64,000 nt of DNA from Pseudomonas sp. 10-1B (GCF_000935045.1 NZ_JYKS01000004.1:124001-188000), one strand, 5' to 3'; positions 49,945 to 59,897 are shown, counted from the first letter of the stretch. Numbers and translations: made by a program. The notes: generated by a model not told the origin, from the sequence alone.

Positions 49945-51627
49945 TCAACCCACAGCTACAGCCGCAATCTCCGCCACGCTGATCTCACGCATGCGGAACT
50001 TCTGCACCTTTCCGGTCACCGTCATCGGGAACTCGTCGACAAAGCGGATATGCCGCGGCACCTTGAAGTGGGCGATGCGCGCCTTGCACCAGCCCTGCAG
50101 CTCCTCGACCGTGGCGCTATGCCCCGGGTGCAGCTTGATCCAGGCGACGATTTCTTCACCATAGCGGCTACACGGGATGCCGATCACCTGCGCATCGGCC
50201 ACGGCCGGGTGGGTGTAGAAGAACTCCTCCAGCTCACGCGGGTAAATATTCTCGCCACCACGAATGATCATGTCCTTGTTGCGCCCGACAATACGCACAT
50301 AGCCTTGTTCGTCCATCACCGCCAGGTCACCCGAATGCATCCACCCTGCCGGGTCGATGGCGTCTGTCGTGGCCTGGGGGTTGTCCCAGTAGCCGAGCAT
50401 CACGCTGTAGCCACGGGTGCACAGCTCGCCAATTTCGCCACGGGGAACGATACAACCGTCGGCATCCACCAGCTTGTTCTCCAGTTGCGGTTGGGTGCGG
50501 CCGACCGTGGTCACGCGCAGTTCCAGGTCGTCGTCCGGGCCGGTTTGCAGTGACACCGGGCTGGTTTCGGTCATGCCGTAGGCGATCTGCACTTCGGCCA
50601 TGTGCATCTGGTCGATGACCCGGCGCATCACTTCGATCGGGCAGGTGGCACCGGCCATGATGCCGCTGCGCAGGGTCGACAGGTCCATGTGCGCACGCGA
50701 CGGGTGGTCGAGCATGGCAATGAACATGGTCGGCACACCATAAAGGATGCTGGCGCGCTCTTCGGCCACGGCGCGCAGGGTGAGCTCGGCGTCGAAGGCA
50801 TCGCTGGGGTAGATCATGGTGCTGCCGTGGGTGATGCAGCCGAGGTTGGCCATGACCATGCCGAAGCAGTGGTACAGCGGCACCGGGATCACCATGCGGT
50901 CGCGTTCGCTCAGGCCCAGGCTTTCACCGACCATGAAACCGTTGTTGAGGATGTTGTAGTGGCTGAGCGTGGCGCCCTTCGGCGCGCCGGTGGTGCCGGA
51001 GGTGTACTGGATGTTCACCGGCTGGTCGAATTGCAGGCTTTGTTGGCGGGCTGTGTATGCCGCGGAGGGGGTCTGCCCTGCCCGCTCGGACAACGCTTGC
51101 CAGGGCAGGAAGCCGGCCGGGGGGTTGGCGGACAGGCTGATCACACCGCGCAGGTCGGGCAGGCATTCACTGCTCAGTTCACCCAAGGTGGCGCTGGCCA
51201 GGTCTGGCACCAGCTCCTGGACCATGGCGTGGTAATCGGATGACTTGAAGGCATCGGCACACACCAGCCAGCGGCAACCAGACTGACGCAATACATATTC
51301 CAGCTCGCCCACGCGGTAGGCCGGGTTGATATTGACCAGGATGGCGCCGACCTTGGCACTGGCCAGCTGCAAGATGCACCACTGGGCGCAGTTGGGTGAC
51401 CAGATACCGACACGATCGCCGGTGTTCACCCCCAGGGCCATCAGTGCACGGGCGTGTACTTCGACCTGCTCGGCCAGTTGCCGCCAGCTGTAGCGCAAGC
51501 CCTGGTGGCGCGATACCAAGGCCTCGCCATCGGCACAACGGGCTACGGTGGCATCGAACGCCTGGCCGATGGTCTGGGTCAGCAAGGGTCGGTCCTGGCG
51601 ACCGCGGGTATAGCTCGGTTGACTCAT
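49945..51627 (-). CDS. AMP-binding acyl-CoA synthetase
   Basis: A 560-residue ANL-superfamily ligase: ATP loop YTSGTTGAPKGATLSHYN, AYGMTETSP, and the C-terminal GRNKDMIIRGGENIYPRELE with the catalytic lysine of VTGKVQKFRM. It activates a carboxylic acid to its CoA thioester. ATG 51627 follows AAGGGA. It is divergent from liuA across two LiuR-type operators, so it may be coregulated and activate a branched short or medium chain acid (for example isovalerate); this is inference. Confidence 0.9.
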   Translation of the reverse strand: MSQPSYTRGRQDRPLLTQTIGQAFDATVARCADGEALVSRHQGLRYSWRQLAEQVEVHARALMALGVNTGDRVGIWSPNCAQWCILQLASAKVGAILVNINPAYRVGELEYVLRQSGCRWLVCADAFKSSDYHAMVQELVPDLASATLGELSSECLPDLRGVISLSANPPAGFLPWQALSERAGQTPSAAYTARQQSLQFDQPVNIQYTSGTTGAPKGATLSHYNILNNGFMVGESLGLSERDRMVIPVPLYHCFGMVMANLGCITHGSTMIYPSDAFDAELTLRAVAEERASILYGVPTMFIAMLDHPSRAHMDLSTLRSGIMAGATCPIEVMRRVIDQMHMAEVQIAYGMTETSPVSLQTGPDDDLELRVTTVGRTQPQLENKLVDADGCIVPRGEIGELCTRGYSVMLGYWDNPQATTDAIDPAGWMHSGDLAVMDEQGYVRIVGRNKDMIIRGGENIYPRELEEFFYTHPAVADAQVIGIPCSRYGEEIVAWIKLHPGHSATVEELQGWCKARIAHFKVPRHIRFVDEFPMTVTGKVQKFRMREISVAEIAAVAVG

Positions 51628-51691
51628 GGGTGTCCCTTCTTGTGGTTGTTCTGGGCACGACTGAAGCAAGCGGGGAATACTCTGGCGCAGA

Positions 51692-51757
51692 TTTACGTTT
51701 ACGTAAAGGTGATGAGTCGATTGACAGTCATCGCATGCAGGTTTACGTTAACGTAAA
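51692..51757. promoter_or_regulatory. Two LiuR-type palindromic operators
   Basis: TTTACGTTTACGTAAA at 51692-51707 and TTTACGTTAACGTAAA at 51742-51757, each followed by GGTGATGA, so a 24-base unit is repeated with centres 50 bases apart. The 16-base palindrome fits the MerR-family LiuR sites known before branched-chain amino acid degradation genes. It lies between the divergent ligase and liuA. No liuR gene is in the window. Confidence 0.75.
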
Positions 51758-51791
51758 GGTGATGAACGACACCGGCCCTCAGGCTTGAAGC

Positions 51792-51892
51792 CGAACCTTG
51801 TGGGAGCGGGCGTGCCCGCGAATGCGATCACTCAGGCAATGACGGTGGTCCTGCGGACGCATTCGCGGGCACGCCCGCTCCCACAGGGTTCG
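51792..51892. repeat. REP inverted pair upstream of liuA
   Basis: 35-base arms 51792-51826 and 51858-51892 with a single mismatch, extended REP of the GCGGGCGTGCCCGCG type. It sits between the LiuR operators and the liuA start, so the liu transcript from those operators would carry it in its leader. Confidence 0.88.
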
Positions 51893-51951
51893 GCGACAGA
51901 TCCTTGAGTTAGGGTGTTTCCCATATTTCAAGAACAACAAGGTGCCCCAGC

Positions 51952-53115
51952 ATGCATTACCCAACCCTGAACTTCGCCCTGGGCGAAACCATCGACATGC
52001 TCCGCGACCAGGTGCGCACCTTCGTCGCCGCCGAACTGGCCCCGCGCGCCGCACAAATCGACCACGACAACCTGTTCCCCGCCGACATGTGGCGCAAGTT
52101 CGGCGACATGGGCCTGCTGGGCATCACCGTGCCGGAAGAGTACGGTGGCGCCGGCCTGGGCTACCTGGCCCATGTGGTGTCGATGGAAGAAATCAGCCGT
52201 GGCTCGGCCTCGGTGGCCCTCTCCTACGGCGCCCACTCCAACCTCTGCGTCAACCAGATCAACCGCAACGGCAGCCATGAGCAGAAACTCAAGTACCTGC
52301 CCAAGCTGATCAGCGGCGAGCACATCGGCGCGCTGGCCATGAGCGAGCCCAACGCCGGCTCCGACGTGGTGTCGATGAAACTGCGCGCGGAAAAACGCGG
52401 CGACCACTACGTGCTCAACGGCAGCAAGACCTGGATCACCAACGGCCCCGATGCCAACACCTACGTGATCTACGCCAAGACCGACCTGGACAAGGGCGCG
52501 CACGGCATCACCGCGTTCATCGTCGAGCGTGACTGGAAAGGCTTCAGCCGCAGCAACAAGTTCGACAAGCTGGGCATGCGCGGTTCCAACACCTGCGAGC
52601 TGTTCTTCGACGGCGTCGAAGTACCGGAAGAAAACATCCTCGGCCAGCTCAACGGCGGCGTGCGCGTACTGATGAGCGGCCTGGACTACGAGCGCGTGGT
52701 GCTGTCCGGCGGCCCCACCGGCATCATGCAAAGCTGCATGGACCTGGTGGTGCCCTACATCCATGACCGCAAGCAGTTCGGCCAGAGCATCGGCGAGTTC
52801 CAGCTGATCCAGGGCAAGATCGCCGACATGTACACCCAACTCAATGCCAGCCGTGCCTACCTGTATGCCGTGGCCCAGGCCTGCGACCGTGGCGAGACCA
52901 CCCGCAAGGACGCCGCCGGGGTCATCCTGTACACCGCCGAACGCGCCACGCAAATGGCCCTGGAGGCAATCCAGATTCTCGGTGGCAACGGCTATATCAA
53001 TGAATTCCCGGCAGGCCGCCTGCTGCGCGACGCCAAGCTGTACGAAATCGGTGCCGGCACCAGCGAAATCCGCCGGATGCTGATTGGCCGCGAACTGTTC
53101 AACGAAACCCGCTGA
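51952..53115 (+). CDS. liuA: Isovaleryl-CoA dehydrogenase
   Basis: A 387-residue acyl-CoA dehydrogenase with [20 protein letters not shown], the catalytic Glu247 in [13 protein letters not shown] (the position used by isovaleryl-CoA dehydrogenase, not the Glu near the C-terminus of straight-chain enzymes) and [20 protein letters not shown]. It oxidises isovaleryl-CoA to 3-methylcrotonyl-CoA in leucine breakdown. First gene of liuABCD; liuB follows after 19 bases. Start at ATG 51952. Confidence 0.95.
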   Translation: MHYPTLNFALGETIDMLRDQVRTFVAAELAPRAAQIDHDNLFPADMWRKFGDMGLLGITVPEEYGGAGLGYLAHVVSMEEISRGSASVALSYGAHSNLCVNQINRNGSHEQKLKYLPKLISGEHIGALAMSEPNAGSDVVSMKLRAEKRGDHYVLNGSKTWITNGPDANTYVIYAKTDLDKGAHGITAFIVERDWKGFSRSNKFDKLGMRGSNTCELFFDGVEVPEENILGQLNGGVRVLMSGLDYERVVLSGGPTGIMQSCMDLVVPYIHDRKQFGQSIGEFQLIQGKIADMYTQLNASRAYLYAVAQACDRGETTRKDAAGVILYTAERATQMALEAIQILGGNGYINEFPAGRLLRDAKLYEIGAGTSEIRRMLIGRELFNETR

Positions 53116-53134
53116 GCACAAGGGACGGGCGCAC

Positions 53135-54742
<1,608 letters not shown>

Positions 54743-54745
54743 CCC

Positions 54746-55561
54746 ATGAGCGATTTCAGCACCCTCGAAGTGATTCGCGACCCGCGCGGCTTCGCCACCC
54801 TGTGGCTGAGCCGCGAGGACAAGAACAACGCCTTCAACGCGCAGATGATCCGCGAGCTGATCGTGGCCATCGACCAACTGGCCGAAGACGCCAGCCTGCG
54901 CTTCGTGCTGCTGCGCGGCCGTGGCCGGCACTTCAGCGCCGGCGCCGACCTGGCCTGGATGCAGCAATCGGCACAGCTGGACTTCAACACCAACCTGGAC
55001 GACGCCCACGAACTGGGCGAGCTGATGTACGCCCTGCACCGCCTGAAAGCGCCAACCCTGGCCGTGGTGCAAGGCGCAGCGTTTGGCGGCGCCCTGGGCC
55101 TGATCAGCTGCTGTGACATGGCCATTGGCGCCGAAGACGCCCAGCTGTGCCTGTCGGAAGTGCGCATCGGCCTGGCCCCGGCGGTGATCAGCCCGTTCGT
55201 GGTCAAGGCCATCGGCGAACGCGCTGCGCGCCGCTACGCCCTGACCGCCGAGCGCTTCAGCGGCGTGCGGGCCCGCGAGCTGGGCCTGCTGGCCGAGGTG
55301 TACCCAGCCAGTGAACTGGACACCCAGGTCGAAGCCTGGGTGAACAACCTGCTGCAGAACAGCCCGCAAGCGCTGCGCGCGACCAAGGACCTGCTGCGCG
55401 AAGTGGACGATGGCGAACTCAGCCCAGCCCTGCGCCGTTACTGCGAGAACAGCATCGCCCGCATCCGCGTCAGCGCCGAAGGCCAGGAGGGCCTGCGCGC
55501 CTTCCTGGAAAAACGCCGCCCCGCCTGGCAAACCGACGACAAGAAGGAGCCGCGCCCATGA
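54746..55561 (+). CDS. liuC: Methylglutaconyl-CoA hydratase (crotonase family)
   Basis: A 271-residue crotonase with HFSAGADLAWMQ (oxyanion hole), AAFGGALGLISCCDMAIG and LSEVRIGLAPAVISPFV. It hydrates 3-methylglutaconyl-CoA to HMG-CoA. Short spacer to liuB and a four-base ATGA overlap with liuD show operon coupling. It differs clearly from the dienoyl isomerase-type crotonase at 11-832. Confidence 0.93.
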   Translation: MSDFSTLEVIRDPRGFATLWLSREDKNNAFNAQMIRELIVAIDQLAEDASLRFVLLRGRGRHFSAGADLAWMQQSAQLDFNTNLDDAHELGELMYALHRLKAPTLAVVQGAAFGGALGLISCCDMAIGAEDAQLCLSEVRIGLAPAVISPFVVKAIGERAARRYALTAERFSGVRARELGLLAEVYPASELDTQVEAWVNNLLQNSPQALRATKDLLREVDDGELSPALRRYCENSIARIRVSAEGQEGLRAFLEKRRPAWQTDDKKEPRP

Positions 55562-57510
55562 GCCGCCCCGTTTTGACCACCCTGCTGGTCGCCAACCGCG
55601 GCGAAATCGCCTGCCGGGTGATGCGCACCGCCAAGGCCATGGGCCTGACCACCGTCGCCGTGCACAGCGCCACCGACCGTGACGCCCGGCACAGCCGCGA
55701 AGCGGATATCCGCGTTGACCTGGGCGGCACCAAGGCCGCCGAAAGCTACCTGCTGGTCGACAAGCTGCTGGCCGCCGCCAAGGCCAGCGGCGCCCAGGCC
55801 ATCCACCCGGGCTATGGCTTCCTGTCCGAGAACGCCGGCTTTGCCCGTGCCATCGAACAGGCCGGGCTGATCTTCCTCGGCCCACCGGCCAGCGCCATCG
55901 ACGCCATGGGCAGCAAGTCAGCGGCCAAGGCGCTGATGGAGGCCGCTGGCGTGCCGCTGGTGCCGGGCTACCACGGCGAAGCCCAGGACCTGGACACCTT
56001 CCGCGCCGCCGCCGAGCGTATCGGCTACCCGGTGCTGCTCAAGGCCAGCGCCGGTGGTGGCGGCAAGGGCATGAAAGTGGTCGAGGACGAAAGCCAGCTG
56101 GCCGACGCCCTGGCCTCGGCCCAGCGTGAAGCGCAATCGTCGTTCGGCGATGCGCGCATGCTGGTGGAAAAGTACGTGCTCAAGCCGCGTCACGTAGAGA
56201 TCCAGGTGTTCGCCGACCAGCACGGCAACTGCCTGTACCTCAACGAGCGCGACTGCTCGATCCAGCGCCGCCACCAGAAAGTGGTCGAGGAAGCCCCCGC
56301 CCCTGGCCTGTCGCCAGAACTGCGCCGGGCCATGGGCGAGGCGGCGGTACGCGCGGCCCAGGCCATCGGCTATGTGGGCGCCGGCACCGTGGAATTCTTG
56401 CTCGACGCCCGAGGCGAGTTCTTCTTCATGGAGATGAACACCCGCCTGCAGGTGGAGCACCCGGTCACCGAGGCCATCACTGGCCTCGACCTGGTGGCCT
56501 GGCAGATTCGCGTAGCCTGCGGCGAGGCCCTGCCGATCACTCAGGACCAGGTGCCGCTGATCGGCCATGCCATCGAAGTACGCCTGTATGCCGAGGACCC
56601 GGCCAACGAATTTCTGCCTGCCACCGGCAAGCTGGCGCTGTACCGTGAGTCGGCCGCGGGTGAAGGCCGGCGGGTGGACAGCGGGGTCAGCGAAGGCGAC
56701 GTGGTGTCGCCGTTCTACGACCCGATGCTGGGCAAGCTGATTGCCTGGGGCGAAGACCGCGAGCAGGCACGCCTGCGCTTGCTGGCCATGCTCGACGAGT
56801 TCGCCATTGGCGGGCTGAAGACCAATATCGCGTTCCTGCGGCGCATTCTGGCGCACCCGGCGTTCGCTGCGGCGGAGTTGGATACCGGTTTCATTCCACG
56901 TCACCAGGAGGTTTTGCTGCCTGCGCCGCAAGCGCTGCCGGCAGGCTTCTGGGAAGCGGCGGCCGAGGCTTGGCTGCAGGGTCAGGCCGGGCATCGACGC
57001 GATGACGACTGCAGTTCGCCGTGGGGCGAGCGCAACGGCCTGCGCCTGGGGCTGCCGGCACGCAGCAGCCTGCACCTGGTGAGTGCTGGCCAGGACCAGG
57101 CGGTCGCTCTGGAACGCAGCGCTGCCTCTACCTGGCAGCTGGTGGGCGAGCAGTTGCTGCATGACCAGGATGGCGTGCGTCGCCAGCATCTGGCGATTCG
57201 CCGTGGTGACACGCTGTACCTGCACTGGGATGGCGAGATGCATGCCATCGAAGCCTTCGACCCGATCGCCGAGGCCGAGGCCAGCCACAGTCACCAGGGT
57301 GGCTTGGGTGCGCCCATGAACGGCAGCATCGTGCGGGTGCTGGTCGAGCCGGGGCAGGTGGTGGAAACCGGTACGGCGCTGGTGGTGCTGGAGGCCATGA
57401 AGATGGAGCACAGCATTCGTGCGCCGCATGGTGGGACGGTGAAGGCATTGTTCTGCCAGGAAGGGGATATGGTCAGCGAAGGGACGGTACTGGTCGAACT
57501 AGTGGAGTGA
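55558..57510 (+). CDS. liuD: Methylcrotonyl-CoA carboxylase biotin-carboxylase (alpha) subunit
   Basis: A 650-residue protein: biotin carboxylase domain (ANRGEIACRVMRTAKAMG; ATP-grasp GGGGKGMKVV; FMEMNTRLQVEHPVTEAITG), a middle BT domain and the C-terminal biotin carrier domain with EAMKMEH, Lys615 being the biotinylation site. It carboxylates biotin and hands the group to LiuB. No liuE (HMG-CoA lyase) follows; the operon ends at REP elements. Confidence 0.95.
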   Translation: MSRPVLTTLLVANRGEIACRVMRTAKAMGLTTVAVHSATDRDARHSREADIRVDLGGTKAAESYLLVDKLLAAAKASGAQAIHPGYGFLSENAGFARAIEQAGLIFLGPPASAIDAMGSKSAAKALMEAAGVPLVPGYHGEAQDLDTFRAAAERIGYPVLLKASAGGGGKGMKVVEDESQLADALASAQREAQSSFGDARMLVEKYVLKPRHVEIQVFADQHGNCLYLNERDCSIQRRHQKVVEEAPAPGLSPELRRAMGEAAVRAAQAIGYVGAGTVEFLLDARGEFFFMEMNTRLQVEHPVTEAITGLDLVAWQIRVACGEALPITQDQVPLIGHAIEVRLYAEDPANEFLPATGKLALYRESAAGEGRRVDSGVSEGDVVSPFYDPMLGKLIAWGEDREQARLRLLAMLDEFAIGGLKTNIAFLRRILAHPAFAAAELDTGFIPRHQEVLLPAPQALPAGFWEAAAEAWLQGQAGHRRDDDCSSPWGERNGLRLGLPARSSLHLVSAGQDQAVALERSAASTWQLVGEQLLHDQDGVRRQHLAIRRGDTLYLHWDGEMHAIEAFDPIAEAEASHSHQGGLGAPMNGSIVRVLVEPGQVVETGTALVVLEAMKMEHSIRAPHGGTVKALFCQEGDMVSEGTVLVELVE

Positions 57511-57519
57511 AGCCATTGG

Positions 57520-57735
57520 GGCCGCTTTGCGGCCCTTTCGCGACACAAGGCCGCTCCCACCTCGACCGCATAGGCCTAAAGCCCTGTGCAGTACCTGTGG
57601 GAGCTGGCTTGCCGGCGATGAGGCCCGCCCAGGCAATACAAGACAGTTGCTCCCAAATACCGCGCCAACCTAAAGGCATGCACGGTACCTGTGGGAGCGG
57701 CCTTGCGTCGCGATTGGGCTGCGTAGCAGCCCCGG
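57520..57735. repeat. REP cluster between liuD and the first S24 regulator
   Basis: Several REP units of different heads (about 57535-57560, 57595-57622, 57690-57720). The last part (GTGGGAGCGGCCTTGCGTCG, then GGGCTGCGTAGCAGCCC) is part of the 105-base repeat shared with 58391-58495. Confidence 0.8.
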
Positions 57736-57793
57736 CAATCTAAAAGGTCCCATGCACCCGCACGACCACCCCCAGGAACTCGCAGCCCTCTTC
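57689..57793. repeat. 105-base exact direct repeat, copy 1 (copy 2 at 58391-58495)
   Basis: 57689-57793 equals 58391-58495 base for base (offset 702). It spans a REP unit, the hairpin GGGCTGC-GTA-GCAGCCC, the spacer and the last 18 codons plus stop of each S24 regulator gene. It marks a tandem duplication with conversion of the 3' ends. Confidence 0.9.
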
Positions 57794-58354
57794 ACACAGA
57801 ACCGTCGGATAACGCGTATTCAGCGGTTTGAGCATCTTGTCTCCGCCCTCCTCGACCAACTGCCGCAACACTGCAGGCCGCCCTGGCTGACGCGCAATCA
57901 CCAGCCGACCAGGCTCTGCCTGCAGGCCGGTATCCACCAGCACACGCATCCCTTCAGGCACGCTCTTGCCGCTGGTTGCATTCATCGAGTCATTTTCCAC
58001 CACCAGCCAGAACGCATTACCTGCGGGCATGTAGTCCGTCTGTTCGAGCGTCTTGCTCGTTTCAGGCAAAGGCCCCTGCAAGTCAGACCAGCTCAGCACC
58101 GGGAAGCGAAAGCTCGCATAGCGTCCAGGCACTTCAGGCCCGATATCGCGCTCCACCACCATGACTTGTGCTTCCAGAAACACCAGCCCAAGCTTTTCGA
58201 GCTTTTCGTTGATAGTCTCCAGAGTCGGCCGCCGCGTGCCACGCAACCAATGCCCCACGCCGCCCTGAGTCATGCCCAGGCGCTCAGCCAGCTTGAGCTG
58301 GCTGAGGTTGTGTTCTCGCTTGTAGCGCCTAAGAAATGAATTCCAACTTTCCAT
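57740..58354 (-). CDS. XRE-S24 (CI/LexA-like) repressor A with altered catalytic dyad
   Basis: A 204-residue phage-repressor-type regulator. HTH at about 17-45 (LSQLKLAERLGMTQGGVGHW); S24 domain from about 83, with AFWLVVENDSMN matching lambda CI AFWLEVEGNSMT. Ser123 is kept, but the lysine of the dyad is Arg164, at the exact CI spacing, and the Ala-Gly cleavage site is replaced by Gln93-Gly94. Autocleavage is therefore unlikely. No clear ribosome site before ATG 58354. A paralogue lies immediately upstream; no phage genes are nearby. Confidence 0.88.
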   Translation of the reverse strand: MESWNSFLRRYKREHNLSQLKLAERLGMTQGGVGHWLRGTRRPTLETINEKLEKLGLVFLEAQVMVVERDIGPEVPGRYASFRFPVLSWSDLQGPLPETSKTLEQTDYMPAGNAFWLVVENDSMNATSGKSVPEGMRVLVDTGLQAEPGRLVIARQPGRPAVLRQLVEEGGDKMLKPLNTRYPTVLCEEGCEFLGVVVRVHGTF

Positions 58355-58390
58355 AAGCAGACGGTACGGGTCTCGTAACTTACGCAGTCT

Positions 58391-58495
58391 CTGTGGGAGC
58401 GGCCTTGCGTCGCGATTGGGCTGCGTAGCAGCCCCGGCAATCTAAAAGGTCCCATGCACCCGCACGACCACCCCCAGGAACTCGCAGCCCTCTTC
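58391..58495. repeat. 105-base exact direct repeat, copy 2 (copy 1 at 57689-57793)
   Basis: Second copy of the repeat described at 57689. It forms the junction between the two S24 regulator genes. Confidence 0.9.
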
Positions 58496-59107
58496 GCACA
58501 GCAACGCCGGGAAGTTACTGTTCAATGCCTTGAGATACCGCTGCCCACCTTCCTCGGCCAGCTCACGAAAAATCGCCGGCTTACCCGGCTGACGCGCGAT
58601 GACCAGACGCCCAGGTTCAGCTTCCACCCCAGGATCCACCAGCATTCGCATGCCCTGCGGCACACTGCGGCCACTGACGGCGCTCATCGCATCATTTTCC
58701 ACAGTCAGCCAGAACGCCTTGCCCTGAGCCAAATAATCAGTCTGTTCGAACAGCCCAGGCTCTTCAGACGCTTCAGCACCTAACTCACTCCAACCCAGCA
58801 CCGGGTAGCGGAAACATACGATGTATTGCATGAGGTCCAACTCATCATCATCGTCATCAACCTCGTAAATGCCGCGCTCCTCGCCAACCTGGCCCTGAAT
58901 GCGCAACTGCAGGCTGACGTGGTAATGAGGCATGCCAATCTCGACGAACGTACGGTTCATCGACTCGATCTTTGGCTGACGCCGCTTGTTCACCCAATGC
59001 CCCACGCTGCCTTGAGACACGCCAACGCGCTCGGCAAGCTGCTCTTGAGTGAGCCCTAGCTCCTCCATCCGGTCGCGGACGAGGGCAATCCATTTATCCA
59101 TATTCAT
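58442..59107 (-). CDS. XRE-S24 repressor B lacking both catalytic residues
   Basis: A 221-residue paralogue of repressor A. HTH at about 18-45 (LGLTQEQLAERVGVSQGSVG), then an acidic insert (VDDDDDELD at 83-91) absent from A, then the S24 fold. The nucleophile position is Ala140 (ENDAM instead of ENDSM) and the lysine position is Arg181; no Ala-Gly cleavage site is visible. It cannot be self-cleaving by the known mechanism. ATG 59107 (MNMDKW) chosen; Met at 59101 is an alternative, and frames to 59149 are less likely. Confidence 0.87.
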   Translation of the reverse strand: MNMDKWIALVRDRMEELGLTQEQLAERVGVSQGSVGHWVNKRRQPKIESMNRTFVEIGMPHYHVSLQLRIQGQVGEERGIYEVDDDDDELDLMQYIVCFRYPVLGWSELGAEASEEPGLFEQTDYLAQGKAFWLTVENDAMSAVSGRSVPQGMRMLVDPGVEAEPGRLVIARQPGKPAIFRELAEEGGQRYLKALNSNFPALLCEEGCEFLGVVVRVHGTF

Positions 59108-59151
59108 CGCTGGCACGATACGGACTACCCTCAGCCGCTCAATAAACATTT

Positions 59152-59191
59152 AGTATTATTTATCGAAAAGCATAAAAATACTTCAGGTATT
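59152..59191. promoter_or_regulatory. Operator-like inverted repeats between repressor B and the 59238 gene
   Basis: In an AT-rich intergene, AATAC-TTCAG-GTATT (59177-59191) is a perfect five-base-arm dyad, and AGTATT at 59152-59157 and AGTAT at 59192-59196 repeat the half-site. These are plausible binding sites for the XRE regulators, covering divergent promoters. Confidence 0.45.
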
Positions 59192-59237
59192 AGTATCGAC
59201 CTGAACCCTTTCCCTACTGGCTTTAGCAGGTATCAGG

Positions 59238-59549
59238 ATGAAACCATCGAAAAACGACGAAACAGATCTCGACAGCGAAGCAGCCCGCCGCGCCCTCGAC
59301 TACTACCTTAACCCCAACCCGCCACGGCCTACCCTGGACAACAGGATCTGGACCCTGCATGAAGGTGTAACCAGCGACCAGGCCCAGGAGCACGCCATCG
59401 CCCTGCTGCGCTGCGCCGCCGCTACCGCGCAGGAAACCGCCACCCACCAGCACGGCAGCCAGCGCGAACTGACCTTCGCCCTGATGCATATGATGGACAT
59501 GGCTCGCGCACTGCTGGAGCACAAACGCACCGTGGAAACGGGTTTGTAG
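59238..59549 (+). CDS. Small Pseudomonas-type protein (possibly DUF6124/DUF3077-like)
   Basis: A 103-residue acidic protein: N-terminal ETDLDSEAARRALDYYLNP, then a helical C-terminal part (ALMHMMDMARALLEHKRTV). The pattern resembles small Pseudomonas-restricted proteins annotated as DUF6124/DUF3077, with N-terminal AxRALDYYL. AGCAGG lies near the ATG. Divergent from repressor B over operator-like repeats, so possibly controlled by it. Function unknown. Confidence 0.65.
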   Translation: MKPSKNDETDLDSEAARRALDYYLNPNPPRPTLDNRIWTLHEGVTSDQAQEHAIALLRCAAATAQETATHQHGSQRELTFALMHMMDMARALLEHKRTVETGL

Positions 59550-59621
59550 GCAAAAAAGAGAGAGAGAACGTGATAGCCGGGTAGCAGCGAAAGCCCCGAT
59601 TGCCGGGACAAGGAAGCGCAT

Positions 59622-59640
59622 CGGTAAAACTTTTTTACCG
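59622..59640. other. Perfect hairpin CGGTAAAA-CTT-TTTTACCG
   Basis: Eight-base perfect arms around a three-base loop, about 70 bases after the 59238 gene and 18 bases before the prrF -35 box. It may be a weak terminator (the stem contains a T-run) or a regulator site. Confidence 0.45.
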
Positions 59641-59657
59641 GATTAGCGAAAATTCAT

Positions 59658-59686
59658 TTGACTGGCAAATGATAACGATTATTATT
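59658..59686 (+). promoter_or_regulatory. prrF promoter with overlapping Fur box
   Basis: -35 TTGACT (59658-59663), 16 bases, -10 TATTAT (59680-59685). The stretch AATGATAACGATTATTATT (59668-59686) matches the Fur consensus (GATAATGATAATCATTATC) well and covers the spacer and -10, so Fur with iron would block RNA polymerase. Confidence 0.85.
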
Positions 59687-59691
59687 GCACT

Positions 59692-59802
59692 CAGCTGATC
59701 GCGAGATCCGCTGGATAACCTGGAGCTTAGGTCGCTCTCAGATTATCTCCTCATCAGGCTAATCACGGTTTTTGACCCGGCTTTTTGCCGGGTCTTTTTT
59801 TT
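59692..59802 (+). ncRNA. prrF: PrrF iron-responsive small RNA
   Basis: About 111 bases from the predicted start (59692) to the end of a terminator T-run. The 5' part has GATCGCGAGATC as in P. aeruginosa PrrF, and the conserved core CTCAGATTATCTCCTCATCA followed by GGCTAATCACGGTTTTTGAC pairs with sodB and other iron-protein mRNAs in the known system. Fur represses it; when iron is low PrrF reduces synthesis of nonessential iron proteins. Only one copy is in the window; pseudomonads usually have two. Confidence 0.92.
59774..59802 (+). terminator. Rho-independent terminator of prrF
   Basis: GACCCGGC-TTTTT-GCCGGGTC (arms 59774-59781 and 59787-59794) followed by eight T residues (59795-59802). 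Confidence 0.95.
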
Positions 59803-59897
59803 GGCTCTTCAGGCTAATGAAGATCGTGATGGCGCGCATGATAGCAAAGGTGTTTCAGGGCGTGAACGCTCATTACAAAACTTTGCGGAATCAGCAC

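Noticed and set aside
57740-59107. Prophage immunity region
   Set aside because: CI-like regulators are present, but no integrase, cro-like gene, structural genes or attachment repeats are seen nearby.
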